Of a stretch of 64,000 nt of DNA, positions 1 to 14,200 are shown piece by piece. The position numbers were made by a program, and so were the translations under genes. The stretch comes from Steromphala cineraria (lineage: Eukaryota > Mollusca > Gastropoda > Trochida > Trochidae): assembly GCA_916613615.1 (NCBI GenBank), contig OU744725.1:13480253-13544252 (forward strand), in the 5' to 3' direction. Position 1 is the stretch's first letter. Each line of letters begins with the position of its first letter. The notes beneath the pieces are model-generated. The model did not search any database. It was not told the origin of the DNA and saw nothing but the letters and a program-made list of their open reading frames with translations.

Positions 1-1066
1 GGTGCTATTATTTTAAAACCAGGCTGGCAAACTGTGTTTCATCATTTCCTGATTATGTTTGTTTCTTAAACAATGAAATATTTTGCAAATGGCCAAGTTC
101 TACAAGTTATTGTGAACACATAACATAAAATAAAAATTGAAAACAACACTTTCTTACAATCTTGAAATTGGGACTCATTTATACACCTTCCGTCAAAATA
201 AGATAATAGAATTTGACAATTTTCAGTAAAATATTAAAAGAATGTTTACAAATCCATATTTGCAGTGTTTTATTTGTAAAAGACAAACCTGAACTGGCTA
301 GCCAGATGAATGTGAAAGACTTAACTACACAAGATTTGTTTCACAGAAATCTTACTCAGACATCAAGAAGAGGTTACATCCAGTACACAAGCTGTCAAAT
401 CAATACATACAGAGGAAACATCCACAACCCTTTTTCTCACCAAGCTTTTATTGTAATTATTACTTTTTCTATGAAACCAATTTGGACAGGTCATAAACAC
501 ATCATCTAACCTAATTCTTCACTCAAAAGGACAATATTAGATGGTCTGATTTATTCAGAATCTTGTGCAAATTAGCTCTTCTGTGCCTCATCAGTTATAA
601 AACAAAAACGCTAACAGTAACTACAAGCAGCAGTAAAATCTTGACGTATTGATAAATCATAAAGTTGGTTCTTATGTCTTATTATACTCACTTCAGAAAC
701 AGTTACAAAGTCACTACAAACTTGTATCTTACTAATGCAATTCGTAATAAGGATCAGAATCTAATAAGAGAATTTCTATTTCAGAAAATATAATTCTAGT
801 TACAATATTTAGAAACTAGTTTCTCTCATCTAATTCACTTTCTTAATTTTTTTCAGTGAATTTTTAGCTCTCATTAAAATGTTACTTGTTGACAAACATT
901 ACAATGTATGTTTCAAAAACAATTTTTGTCATGTAATTAATTCAATTCATCTGGAGAGAGTATTCTTTCAGATTGAAGGCATTTGGATGAAGCAATGTAA
1001 AAAATTTGATCTGAATTAAATATCTCTTTATTTTGTCAGAAAGAACAAGGCAAAAATGAGCGCAGC
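1..1066. other. Midasin intron sequence, no recognised feature
   Basis: This AT-rich sequence lies downstream of the last visible midasin exon. No exon, repeat or RNA gene was recognised, and the short ORFs look random. Confidence 0.5.
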
Positions 1067-2093
1067 TCACATACCCCCGCCTGTAGTTTGACCGCCTTTC
1101 TTTGACGAAAATAGTGAAAAGTCATATGTTCTGATAAGTCCTAGGATTGTTACCGTATTTTTCCATCACATGATATAGAAAATAACATTAAAATTTAATT
1201 TGTCTGAATAGGTGTGAACTGGTATAACTATGATAATAAATGTTTTTCAACAAACTCTCATCTTCCATTCAGTTCCATGTAGGTCAATTTATATTTCAAT
1301 ATATTATGTATTCTTTGCAGTGGTATCAACATTCCAATATATGTATTCTTTGCAGTGGTAACAATATCAGTCATGTTCTATGTTCATACAGTGTCCATAT
1401 GAGTATCACAATAGGTCACAATCCCTTTCTTTTGGTTACTTCCCAAAAGATAACTTGAAGGCAAAACAGTCACATTTACAATGTTTATACGGTATGTGTT
1501 TGTCATTAGGAAATATATTTACAAGCTTGATCCTCAACCTACTGTTTTCGGACTGTTTGGTTCAAAATTTCAAAAATTATTTGAACTTTGGAATTAAAAC
1601 CCCTAAAAGGCATAACAGCATCATATAGGTTACTGCCATACCAAGTTTGAAAATTCCAAGTGATATAGTTTTTAAATTATGATCCGGAAACGACACAAAG
1701 TCCGAATATCTGACCGTTTTTGGGTCAAAATTTCAAAAATTATTTGAACGTTGGAAGTGAAACCCCTAAAAGGCTCAACAGCATCATATAGGCTACTGCC
1801 ATACCAAATTTGAAGTTTCCAAGTGGTATAGTTTTTTAATTATGCTCCGGAAACAAGACAAAGTCTAAAAATCGGACGTTTTTTGGTCAAAATTTCAAAA
1901 ATTATTTGAACATTGGAGGTGAAACCCCTAAAAGGCACAACAGCATCATATAGGCTACTGCCATACCAAATTTGAAGTTTCTAAGTGGTATAGTTTTAGA
2001 GTAATGCTCCGGAAACGATTTTGGACGGACGGATGGACGCACAGAAGGACACGCGGAGCGCTATATACTCCGACTACGTCGTAGCGGGGGTAT
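1067..2093. mobile_element. Pearl-like repeat element with about 163-bp core repeats
   Basis: The element starts near a TACCCCCGC motif (1074) and ends with its inverted counterpart GCGGGGGTA (about 2083-2091). Inside are three tandem copies of a core of about 163 bp; the shared caaaatttcaaaaatt motif starts at about 1563, 1726 and 1888. A short GGAC-type microsatellite follows (2023-2040), then a terminal hairpin (GACTACGTCGTAGC, 2071-2084). This layout matches, as I recall, the pearl family of bivalve elements, which are probably non-autonomous. No coding capacity is visible. Confidence 0.6.
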
Positions 2094-2105
2094 AAAAACA
2101 TTTAC

Positions 2106-2233
2106 CTTGATTAGTTTCTCTTCCGACAGGTGCTTGAATCCTTCAACAAGGGCAGATAACCCTGTCTCCAACTCGTCCATCATGTTGCTGAGATGTAGCA
2201 GTGCGGTTGCAGTTGATGATGAACCATAGGGCG
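2106..2233 (-). CDS. MDN1: Midasin exon 11 of 11 in window
   Basis: This 128-bp exon enters in phase 1 and leaves in phase 0. It encodes PYGSSSTATALLHLSNMMDE then LETGLSALVEGFKHLSEEKL-IK. The acceptor is aatttccag and the donor GTAAAT. The terminal hairpin of a pearl-like element ends only about 12 bp beyond the donor. The upstream intron is 10.5 kb. The next exon should start in phase 0 and lies outside the window. Confidence 0.86.
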
Positions 2234-5200
2234 CTGGAAATTTGAACAGTTTACCTGTATATCAAAACAATACATTTTCATCCAATGAAAACACTGTGTT
2301 TCTGTAATTATTTTTACACAGTGACTGGCTGCATGTAGCTCTGCAGATATTACCGGGGGTGTAGCTCAGTGGTAGAGTGTCTGCTAGTCACCCGGCAGAC
2401 CGGGGTTCGATTCCAGGTCGTGTCAAACCAAAAGACGTTAAAAGGTGGGAGTTGTTGCTGCCTTGCTTGACACTCAGCATTGTAAAGCCAGTACAACGCA
2501 TTAACTGGCGCTGCACCGTGGCTGCCGGGTGCCATAGGCACAATAAAGTGTTATTATTATATCATTACGGTCAACCTGTATTGTTATACTTTCACTTGAG
2601 CTTGTATAAATCAATTGTAACGCACAGAAGTCCTTATTACTAACTCCGCTGCAGCAATACAATATCATCATAAAATACTATTACTTTTGATGAAGGATGA
2701 GGTAAGTTTAGAATAAAAACTGGCATATTAACATGGAGAAATTAAGCCTGTGACATTATTGTGGTTATACTTAAACCCTTTTACTACTGAAACTAACACA
2801 CTAAAATCTATATATATATACAGTAGAACACGGATATTGCGAACTCGGATATAGCGAACAATCGGATATAGTGAACAGATTTTCAAGTCCCGTCCCTATA
2901 TATAACATCATTAAAATTGTATGCGTATAGCGAAAACCGTATATAGCGAACAAAATTCTTTTAAAAGTCCCTTGGAGTTTGTGATATCCGTGTTCTACTG
3001 TACTTGATAAAGATGTAGGGCTTCCATGGGTACTCAAGAACTCAAGCCTGAGTTGGGTTCAGCTGGACTAGAGTCCAGTTTTTTGGACTCAAGGAATAGG
3101 AAAGGGGAGGCCATTTTTATTTACTTAGATTATCTTGGATCAACATGGCAACTTCAAGACATTGATGTCAAAATATACTGCAAATGACCATGTATAAGTC
3201 GACATATATATCCATAACATCTAGGCTGACCAACAATATTACATGATATCGTAAAGATAAGAATTCTAGTATTCTGGTCCGAGTCGAGTCTTACCCTATA
3301 GAGAAGAAGAAGGTTTATCATAAGTTATTCCATTTGCTGTGCTCTGATGACATTGATCATGCTGTGTATTTATATAAGCACACACAAAATGTTAAATCTA
3401 ACTTACTTTCAACTTTAGTGAACAAAACAAAGAAACTGTGTGATTGAGGTCAAAATAGACATAAAATTATCAAAGCCACCAACATGCAGTTTTGAAGATT
3501 TGAGTTTGCTGTTTCAAGCCTTTTTAGAGTTTGGTGATAAGAAGAACAGCGTGTGATGTTATTCTGAGATAAAACAAGAGGTGACTTAAAGGGAAGCATC
3601 AAAGGCAGATTTCTGTTCTGTCTTTCGAGCTAAAACAAAAACTCATAAAACTTTAAATAATCAATCTTGACATCAAATCGATCTTGTAGCTAATTAAGAG
3701 AAAGGAGAATACATCACTTTCAGATTTATTATGATATCAAGGAGTCAATATTGCAGAGACAAAATATATTTTTATGAGGAGTGATGTATGGCAAAGAATT
3801 TGTCAAATATCCTCCATCAATAAACAAATATTACTCACTACAATCAAAGGTGATTTCATTGCTGAATTTCTGAATAAGAAGACCTAGTTATTGAAATGAT
3901 TATTAAAATGATAACTATCAGGATATTAATAAAGCATATATCAAATATATGCCATAGGTTCTGCTTGTGTTATTACCCTTATCTTACATGAACTGCAATT
4001 ACAGTGTTAGATTGACCGCTTAAAGGGACATTCCTATCAAGGTATATTTTTTAAAAACAAAATTCAGGAGGAATAGTGATGCATTCTATTCTTTGTCAAA
4101 TTGCAAATCTATAACAACTTAAATGTTACCCTCACTAACATATATTTGAAAATACCGTAAGTGAAATAAATATGTTATAATCATATTTAAGTATAAACAG
4201 GGAAGTACTCTTTCCACAAAAAATAGCCTGATAGGACTGTCCCTTTAACTTGACTTTACCAGGTACCCATTGTACCATAGGGAGAACAGTTAGTGAGGTA
4301 TCGTTTTATGGCGCTAGGGAAATGTTTCAGCCATGCATGTTTAAACTGTTGAGTGACAAGGTAACATCATAACTTTCTCAACTCATGTTTCAGTGTTGGA
4401 CAGGGAATCGACCTTCATACTCTCAGATTACATCCTCCATACAAAGTAAACTATCAAATTTGAAATAATTATGAAAATAATGACATTCCAAATTGATCAC
4501 AACTGATCATTATCTAAATCTTAATATGGATTCCCTTTACATTTAAAAGCATTGATTTTGTCAAACCTACTTAACCAAAATAAAAGTGAAAACAGTTATC
4601 AACATATTTAAATAACAGAAATATTGAAACATTTGAAAAGATAGTGCACAGTGTTCCTTTTAGAGTTAGGATGTTCCTTCGGTCAAAAACCATAATTGAA
4701 ATGTAAAAATCAGTGAAGAGAGAGCAACAAAGTTTATGTAAATTCACTTAAATCTGAGTGTCTTGCAATAGCCTGCAGAGATTCTCAATCAAGTTTGCAG
4801 ATTTTAAACGATGGACAAAAAACTCAAATTTGATTGGATGATGGCTTGAACAAATTGACAAGAGCACCAGCAACGAAAGTGCAGAAATCATTGGTGCAGC
4901 TTTCTGCAGATTCGCATTCCTATCTGATGCAATTACACAAACCCGAATGCATCTTGATGAGGAAGTTATTTTTCTAATGGCCTGTCATCTCCATTAGAGG
5001 AATCAGATCACATTGATATAGTGACGAAAGAAAAATGTAGCTCGGTGTTGAGAAAAGTCAGGAGGAGGCTACAAACAGGATTCAACCCTTTCACCTAATA
5101 GCCAGATTTCAGGTTCCAAACGTTTTTTAACAGCTTCTTCAGAATGAAACAGGACTTCAAAACTTTCACCCTTACCAGCCAGGAATCTGACTCAAAAACA

Positions 5201-8200
5201 TATTTGTTACCGCTTTCTTCAGAATTAAACAGGACTTCAACCATTTTAACCCTACAATCATGAAATCAGGCTCAAAAACGTTTTTGTTATATTTTCTTCA
5301 AAATTAAACAAAATTTCAACACTTTTACCTCTACCTGACAATCAGGCTAAAACACATTTATGTTACTGTTTATTTGTTGAAAGGGTTAACATTTAACTAT
5401 ATGGGGTCATCTTTATAATGGAAGGAATTAAATGTGTATTTTGAATATATCATGTTCCAATATGAGACTAAGGGATTTTGTTCTGTGATCATAATAGAAT
5501 CAAGACGTATTTAGTTTCGCATGTCTTAGAAACAAAACAATCCAACAAACAGATCATCATCTGTGACAGATTTGATTCTAGACGCACAAAATGTGAGATC
5601 TACCGGCAGAAAAAGCACTGGTCTATTATATATATGGGATCATATCATAGCAGTGAAGAGTTTCCAAAAGGCTGAGATGTGTCAGCTACCAAATCTTCAA
5701 CATATATGAATTAAAGATCACATAATCTTAAAAGATAAAGCAATTTAAATAATCAAGTACGCATGTCAGAAAATCTTAAACAGGCCTCAAACATGTATAT
5801 TGAACTTCTTCAAATGATTCAACTTTTCACAGGAACATTTCATGATTCACCCACATGCCTAGAGTCAGGCACCTTTCACCAGAATTACTTCTGAGGAATG
5901 AACCAGTCAATATTTTCAACAAACAATACAAAGGTTGTTAAGAGACCTGTTGAGCCTGACAAAATTAATACATTGATTATGTGAAGATACAAAGAGCGTC
6001 CGGGGACACTCTGTCCAATTAGCCTGCAGTCCCTCTCTTAAACTAATGATTTCCATACAGAGGGGAGAAAAAGATCACCAAAGTGAGATAGGTTTCAGAC
6101 AAACGCTCAAGGCGACATGTCTTCCCATAAAGGAGAAGAAGCTCAGCTGAAGAAAAGCCCAATTTGTCCAGAACAAGAATATCTCTTCCAGAGTGTTCGG
6201 CTTAATGGCTACCAATTGGATTTTCTCTGCGACTCAAAAAGGGACTTTCAAGAAGACAGGCCAAGATCCTGACTCTCCTAATCGGCTGATTGGTCGGTCT
6301 TCCTCTCGGCTCGTTTAGATTGTATTGACGATTTGCAATCAATGCTTTAGGTAGTGAATGGACAAATTTAAACGTACACACAACATCCCCTATTGGTTGA
6401 ATGAATTGATCGACAATATGAATGCAACAAAAGACAGCCAGGCTTAGACGGGATGTCTTACAAAGTTTCCAACTCGTGTCGTGTCCAAGGAACCAGTATT
6501 AAATAAAAAACGAGCAGTAATGCAAATAGCAGCTAGCGTAAGTTAGTGCGATTACCTGGGCTCTGTTGTGTTGTCACGTTTATTGAGTGGGATACTCGAT
6601 GACTAACGGAGGACCGCTCCAACTCTTAGACAATCTCATTACCGACCGAGAGTGGTTCGTATTAAGGCCCCATCTTCGCAAGGTAAATGACTTAAACATC
6701 ACAACTCGGGAGACTTCACAATCAATAGATATCCTGATTTGCAACAAAGTGCCTTTCCCCTTTCCCTGGTCATCGCTCATACGACTATAAATGTTCGCCA
6801 AGATCTGATTGAGGGCATCGGGGAATGCAGGTAAGAATTCCACAAATACTTGTATCAATAGAAAAAAATAGTTATCCGTTGATTCTTGAAGAGTGAAATG
6901 ATGTTGTGAGTTATTCACAAAAAATGTTATTATATATTTTCGCATCTTTAGTCGCTGAAGGGCATATAGAAGTGCTATTCAGAAGATAGTCATGATTTTT
7001 TTAAAAGCAAATTCTGTATTGTATTCCCATACAAATAATCTATCTGATAAAGAAGAAAGCATATAGTCAGAACTCATAAATGTCTTGTGTATTCTTGATT
7101 TAATTTTTTATAAATAATTATTGGTAGCTTGCCTTCCTGCACATCTTATTTAATTCCTATGAGGTAATGAGAATGATAGAACAAGAAACAGTTATTCTAA
7201 CAGTGGAACAATAAGTGTGTCATAGCGACAGTATAATTTAAACAAAAATAATAATGATAACATTTTTCACTCATAATTGAGGACAGTGAGGAAACTTCTC
7301 TTCTTAAACTTTAGTAATTTTGAAATATACTAATCATACTGTTTTTTAATATGCCAATATGAATTTAAAAAAAAAAAAATCAATATTACCAAAAAAAACC
7401 CTCCTATCTTAAGCATTGAAGAGAAATTCTGGTATATGTAATAAGAGACAATCTCTATCAATTAGTGATTAATAAAACATTACTTGCTGGTAATGGGTTA
7501 TTCAAGCCACAAAATAGATTTGTTCCAAAAGGTAAAGTTAGTACAATCCTAAATACAAAAGTGCTCCTTTGGGTGTAAATGTTATCGGTCTAAAATCTTT
7601 TTAAAAATCACCTTTTCACAGACAATTAATCCAAATAATGAGATCATAGAAAGAATTTTTCTGTGTACTTACACGAAAGATCATAACAATTCTTCATTGA
7701 TCTAGATTACAGAGCAGCATCTAAGTTTTATAGCAAATAAAGTTTGATAATTCAACGAAAACAAGCCAATTTTCTAGAAAACTTAGGCTAAGTGTACATT
7801 TGTACATTACAATTCAATGAAAACACTTCCATAAATGATACTTGGTAAAGTGAATCAAAACAATTTGCCTTGCTACGCTGACAGAAACTAGCGCAATCAT
7901 GTTATGAATAACAAATATGATATTGATAACAAAGAAAGGAGGTTTATAAGAGATGCTATCAGAAGACAGTCAAGATTTCACTTAGCACAGAACTTCCCTC
8001 CACTCAAATAGATTGCATGGCTATTTCTATAATGGAACGATTCATTAAAAGAAATTCATCTTCATTTAGGGCTTTCATATTAGGAAAAGAATTTTGAATT
8101 AATGGTCATAAGATATTACATAACAAACCAGTTTTACTTCTTGTAATATTTTTGGCTTTCTCTTAATCAATTTACATGGTCAAAATGGGATGTTCTCACT

Positions 8201-11200
8201 TAGCAAGATGAAATAAATCGCCTGTTCGGATGAGATTGGCCATATCTGAAATTGAAAATCTTCTTGTTTTCACATAAATTGTTGCGAGCTGCAAATGGAC
8301 CAAGTGACCGCTAAGAGTAAAAATTGTGCTGTCATTTTGCTCAGGAAATGTCGTAATTTCTCCTGACAATCTTCCGTCAGATGCACATAGCATTTCTCTG
8401 TCATCCCAGCACATGTTTTAGCAAATGTTCTCAAAAACATTCAATGTGTCCCATCACGCAGAACTATCTTTTTACTATAACTCACTCATGTGCAGATAAT
8501 TATTGTTGCCATTTCAAGATTTATTTGTGGTTTCATTTTATTGAGATCAGTCCCGCTATTAAAGAAAGGATCTTAACTCCATGTTGACTTAATGGACTCC
8601 GAAAGTTGGCAAGCAAATTAATTCACAATTTTGCCTGTAACTAAATAATTTGAACATGTCATTCCGAGAGACAGATAGCTCACATGGTCCAGCAGTTCGG
8701 GAATATTTTCACATAAAATGAGCCATAAAAACTTCAATTTAGCTCTCATGTCTTAAGTTCAAGAAAACATTGCTTCTAACATGAACAAAATCAATAGAAA
8801 TGTTTTCATTCATTGAAAGATGTCACGATTTAATATTTCTATTCATTTTCCATAAACAAAAACATTATCAAAGAGAAGATAGCAGGAAGGTAACATACAA
8901 TTAATTTTATAATTTTTCACAAATCCAAGAATTCTTCTGTATAAGGAGCTTTGAAATATAAAACAGAAGTATAGACACATTAGGGCATGGACATTATTGA
9001 TCCAAACTTTTTTTTACCACGATGTCTGAGCTTTTGTACGTAATAATCAAATCCGATTTCCAAAATGTTTTAGAATGTGAGATTCTTCTATGCAAATATT
9101 GCTTTAAGTATTATTCAAAAAGTCAATAAAATTAACGAGACGGGATGCCAACTTTAAAGAAGTTAATCACACGGTAAACTCGAAGTCGGCTCTGTATCAT
9201 CGATGCGTGATAATGCCCCTTTTAATGCACTACGAGATCACGACATAATCACGCACAGAATCATTACAAAGACTCAGAGCTCTTAGTATGCATAGAAAAG
9301 TTCAACCTTCATAAATGGGAACGTGAAAATGTCACAGAGGCAAAACGGAGCTATCTTCGTCCGAGACGAGTTACTCTCGTAGAGTTTGAATCAATACTAG
9401 TCAGTCAACATTATGAAACCAGGGGCATGCCTCAGTCAAACTTATTCTATCTAATTCTAAGATTAAATCTACTGCCATCATGCAAAAACTTCATAAAGCT
9501 AATGCCATGTAGTCTTGAAAATTCAATGGCAATACTTTGGCCAACATGAATGGGTTTCAGTGCCGTAAAATTCCCTCAATTTTCTACTTTAACTCGTGTC
9601 TGAGAAGTTTGACTTCTTGGTGTGCATTTTTAAATGATTAAAATCATGTGAAAACAAAAAGATGATGTCATAATGGGCTTCATGCATGCATGATTATTTG
9701 TATCCGCTTTTTATACAGTTAACCAAGCTCTGTCCAAATTTTGTTCTTGCTTTTATTTTGCCATTTTACTTAATCTTGTAAGATAAATGTTGACATCAAG
9801 TTTTTGTTTTATAAGTTGATTTTAAGGCTATTGACCTCCAAACATTAACTAAAACCATAAGATAATATGATAATAATTTTCTTTCAATATGCTGTAAGTA
9901 CTTCATAATTTAGACTACATCCTGAACTCGAGAACAGATATATATCATTAGAATCCATATCATATTCCATCATCTGTCTGCAAAGTTGTCAATTTGTAAT
10001 TCTTAAAATGTATTTGCCCAATATTGAATTATTCTCAGTTATGTTTCCTATATATTAGCTACTGAGAATATGGCACTAATTGATAGTAATTATGTGCTAA
10101 TAGACTCTAATACATAAAACTCTGTGACAAAAATATCCTCCAAAATAAAAAATAAATTTTTTAAATTGTTTGTTATTTCCGCAACCATGAATGTACCCTG
10201 CAAAGTAACAAAGGGTAATAAAAATCTTTTCAAATTTCAAATAATTCTATGACTAACTTCTCTGCATTGAGACCAAAATTGATTGAGATTTGGATACAGA
10301 GTGGCTGGCTTCAATTCAAACTGGCTGACAATAAGATGATGAGAGCTAGAATGGGTGGTAGTCATAAATTCTGGACACAACAATACTACCTGCTTCAACT
10401 GAGCCCTCAGGAAGACCCAGAAGAGGCGCATGATCCAATACAACAATGGAAATAATCATATTGGACAAATATTGCACTGCACTTCATGAACCGTACAGAT
10501 AAGAGTTTCTCTGGAACATGAGAAGTTTGTCAAAATAATGACTGGATTCAAACAAGAGCATTGGCTGATGCTTCCTGCTAATAACCCTGATCATTCCAAA
10601 TCTTTAAATATAGTCATTTTGGTCACGGGGATCTTCACGATTATAAGTACTGGTAGGTCACGAATTGAGTTCTTGCCAAGCTGTTCAAGAAATGATTTAT
10701 AGCTCTTATAAACCTCTGGTGACGTCATCCCTTTGTTTAGCACCGTTCCGTAACCTGGAGGTAGGACCTTGGCTACATCAAGTCTGGTCTATCTGTAACT
10801 TACGGACCTCGTTTGAGGTCTATCTGTGATTTAGAGACTTCATATGAGGTCTATCTAGGATTTAAAGACCTCGTATGAGGCCTATCTGTGATTTAAAGAC
10901 CTCAACATTAGATTTTAAACTAATTTCTTTTCAAATCTCAAACATTTCCCATTATAAAATTCATATAATTTCCAACACAAGAGTTTTCCAAATATATCAC
11001 TCATGGTCGGGGATCGAACCACTGGCCTTTCGATTTGTAACCAAACATGCATACCATTAGGCTACGAAGCCAGTTGAAGTTGGAATGATTTTTTCATGAC
11101 CAATTGATTACACTATTTCATTGCCTCTTGTAAAATTGCCAGTTTCTGCATTACTTATTTTTATTATTATTTATGTAGCAATATGTTTTATGTGCAAAAG

Positions 11201-14200
11201 GTCTTGTAACTATTGAAATTGTGTTGTGTTTGGGATAACTTTGATCATGTTGTCATTGGTCGAGCAGTTTAGTGTGCAAGCGTGTACATTTCAGCATTAA
11301 GCACAAGTGTCACGAAATGCACGGGCACAATGTCACGTGATCGGCTGCGTCGCCTGATGATGACACTAATATTTACTGTCAACTTTTTGTTTGTAATGTT
11401 AAAGGAAAATATTTTTTTCAGCTTTTGATTACTTAACACATAACTATAATTCGTTTTTAAAACGATTGTTATTAATGGTTTCCAAATCCTGTCACAAACC
11501 TATGAAGTCAATTGGAGCAGTTCATTTTCATAGAGGGGTGTGAGTATGTTTGAACTGCTATATTTTTCTTTTATTTTTTAAATGCAATCTTCCCTCAGTT
11601 CATAAGCCGGTTAAGGTACTCAGACTTGGTCTTGGTGCCTGTAGATAGACCGCAGGGGGAGTCAAGACCTCGTCTTCGTACCTTAACCTTACGGCATGGC
11701 TCTCCCACTAGTATAAATCATATAAATCGTAAGAATCACATAATTATGGATGGATGCAAATGTCATAATGATGTGTGTATTTGTAAGATTCAGACACCAT
11801 ATTTTTGATATCTTAAAGGGCTAGTGGAACCTTTTTAGAGAGAATATATGATGATTTCAGGAAAATGAAAATAAATAGTTCCAATTGAAAGACAATGTAT
11901 TTAAAGGGGCAGTAGCACGTTTTCAGGGGGATAATAAGGTGATGTCAGGAAAATGAAAATTAATGTTCCAATTGAATGACTATGTATCTTAACTAAATGG
12001 AGCAGTAATAATTCAAATATATAACGTAAAGTTTAGCCATCCACTTGCTTTATCTTACACAAAAATGAATTAAAGGTGTTCACACAAAATGGCCGCCAAT
12101 GGATTTTATGTGAATCTTCATACTTTGTCCTCTGACTATGGATAATTGGTTTGCGTAATGAGATTTTTGACACTGTCAAAAAAATACATTTAGCATTAAC
12201 TTATAATTATCAGTGAAAATTTTAAAATATAAAATTATCAAAAAACGTGCTACTGCCCCTTTAAACTAAATGAAGCAGTAATAAATCAAATATGTAATGT
12301 TAAGTTTAGCCATACAATTCCTATCTCTTACAAAAAATGAATTAGAAAGATGTTCACACAAAAATGCCTGCCAATGGACTTTATGTGAATCTTGATATTT
12401 GATCTCTGACTATGGATGATTGATTTGTGTAATAAGATTTTTGACACTATCAAAATCATACATTTAGCATCAACATACAATTATCAGTGACAAATTGAAA
12501 ATATACAATTTTCAAGAAACATGCTACTGCACCTTAAAAGTAGCCATGTGTACACGCATTCACAATAAGGCTAATAGAGGCTAATAGAGGCTAATAGAGG
12601 CTAATAGAGGCTAATAGAGGCTAATAGAGGCTAATAGAGGCTAATAGAGGCTAAGAGAGGCTAAGAGAGGCCCCAGAGCAGCATGTAAAGGGTTAAAGGT
12701 ACAGTAGGTGACTCACCACTGACACAGATATCTTTCAGCTTGTCTATCAATGGCTGTACATGTCGGAACATCACGGTCAGGTGTGTCTGGAGACAGATTC
12801 TGCAAAATAGAGAACACTGTTATTATATGTTATAATATTACTTAGTTAAAAATGTTTCTTCTAATGACAAATTCCTTTCCAGAATATATCAAGTAATAGA
12901 TGTTTTTTAAGTTCCCCTAGTGTTAGTTTGAAAAGAGGTCAAAGTGGTAGGTCACCAAAATTTATTGCTCTCAGTAATGCCTTATTGCAGCCTGTCAAAA
13001 AATTTGAAGACCTTTACAACTGTTTTGCATTTATAAGAAGGAGAAAAACGATTGGGCCAATACGGACATCCCTGGAAATTATAGTACACTCTTCATCCAC
13101 TGCCCCCTTTCCCCACAATCTTTCTCTTGACAATGCCACTTTACAAAATCATGAATAAAACATGGGTGAAACTAGTGCCATCAATGTTTTGATTAGATAT
13201 ACCCTTAAACAGTAACAAAGAAGCCCAAAGGTTAACTGACATATGTATTAAATACCAGATCACTGAACTAAGGTAATATTCAAGTGCTAAGACAGTATTC
13301 CTGAAGTAGGATAAGTTCAACACTTGACTGAATTAAAGGAGCCTTTCAGGGCTAATAGCTATAGATGAAATCTCCATTGAGTCATTTTGATTTTATTTGT
13401 TCAACATCCAAAACATTTTCACAAAAGCACTTTCGACAAAGAAAGAAGTAACAGTAAAAAGTTCCTAAGAATGAGAAAACACTCAATCTCTCTGACCTTT
13501 TCATATAAACAATACATTCACACCGGAACAATCAAATCCCCACTTCTGACAACCAAACTCTGCACAAGTAGGACATCAAAGCTGTTACTTAGTTCAGAGG
13601 TGTCTTTGGACCTATTCCCAGTTAAGAGAAAGACAGACAGAACCATATAAGAAGCATTGAACTAAACCAGGACCAGAAACTTGACCAATCTTATCTGCGA
13701 CGAGACCTACTTAATTACCGCCCTTCCTGATTGGGTTAGCTACACGATGAGTGTCCGTCTACAACACTGTTGTCTGTCTCGTCAAGTAGCTCGGATTTGA
13801 TGAGTCGCTGTCTCTTATAATTCTCTCTCTGTGCTAATAGGGACATGACTTGATGATAGACACAATATTTGGAAAGGACTTAACCAGAGTATGAAGATTA
13901 ATTCTCTTATAATTCTCTCTGTGTGCTAATTGGGACATGACTTGATGATAGACACAATATTTGGAAAGGATAAAACCAGAGTATGATATAATAATCTCTC
14001 GGTGGTAATTAGGACATGTCTGTACCATGATATTAAGACAGGATAACACTAGAGTTAGAAGATGTCTTCTATGGAGACAATATTTAGAAAGGAATAAATC
14101 AAAGTAAGGTGATGAAGATCAAAAGACTATGATTTGGTTTGAGTAAATTATGCTGAAACTTTTGTGTTAAAATAGACGATCAGATCAAGTTTTCTATCTT

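Noticed and set aside
2352..2425. A functional tRNA gene.
   Set aside because: The A and B boxes are good, but the acceptor stem does not close and a SINE body with an AATAAAGTGTTATTATTAT tail follows.
6580..6945. A 121-codon minus-strand ORF in an intron.
   Set aside because: No family motif was recognised, and a competing ORF exists on the other strand; it looks like chance in a less AT-rich patch.
10237..10455. Overlapping ORFs of 68-69 codons on both strands.
   Set aside because: No recognisable domain, splice context or repeat relation; coding status cannot be supported.
11003..11072. A functional minus-strand tRNA gene.
   Set aside because: The B box and anticodon arm are tRNA-like, but the acceptor ends do not pair and the anticodon reading is unusual.
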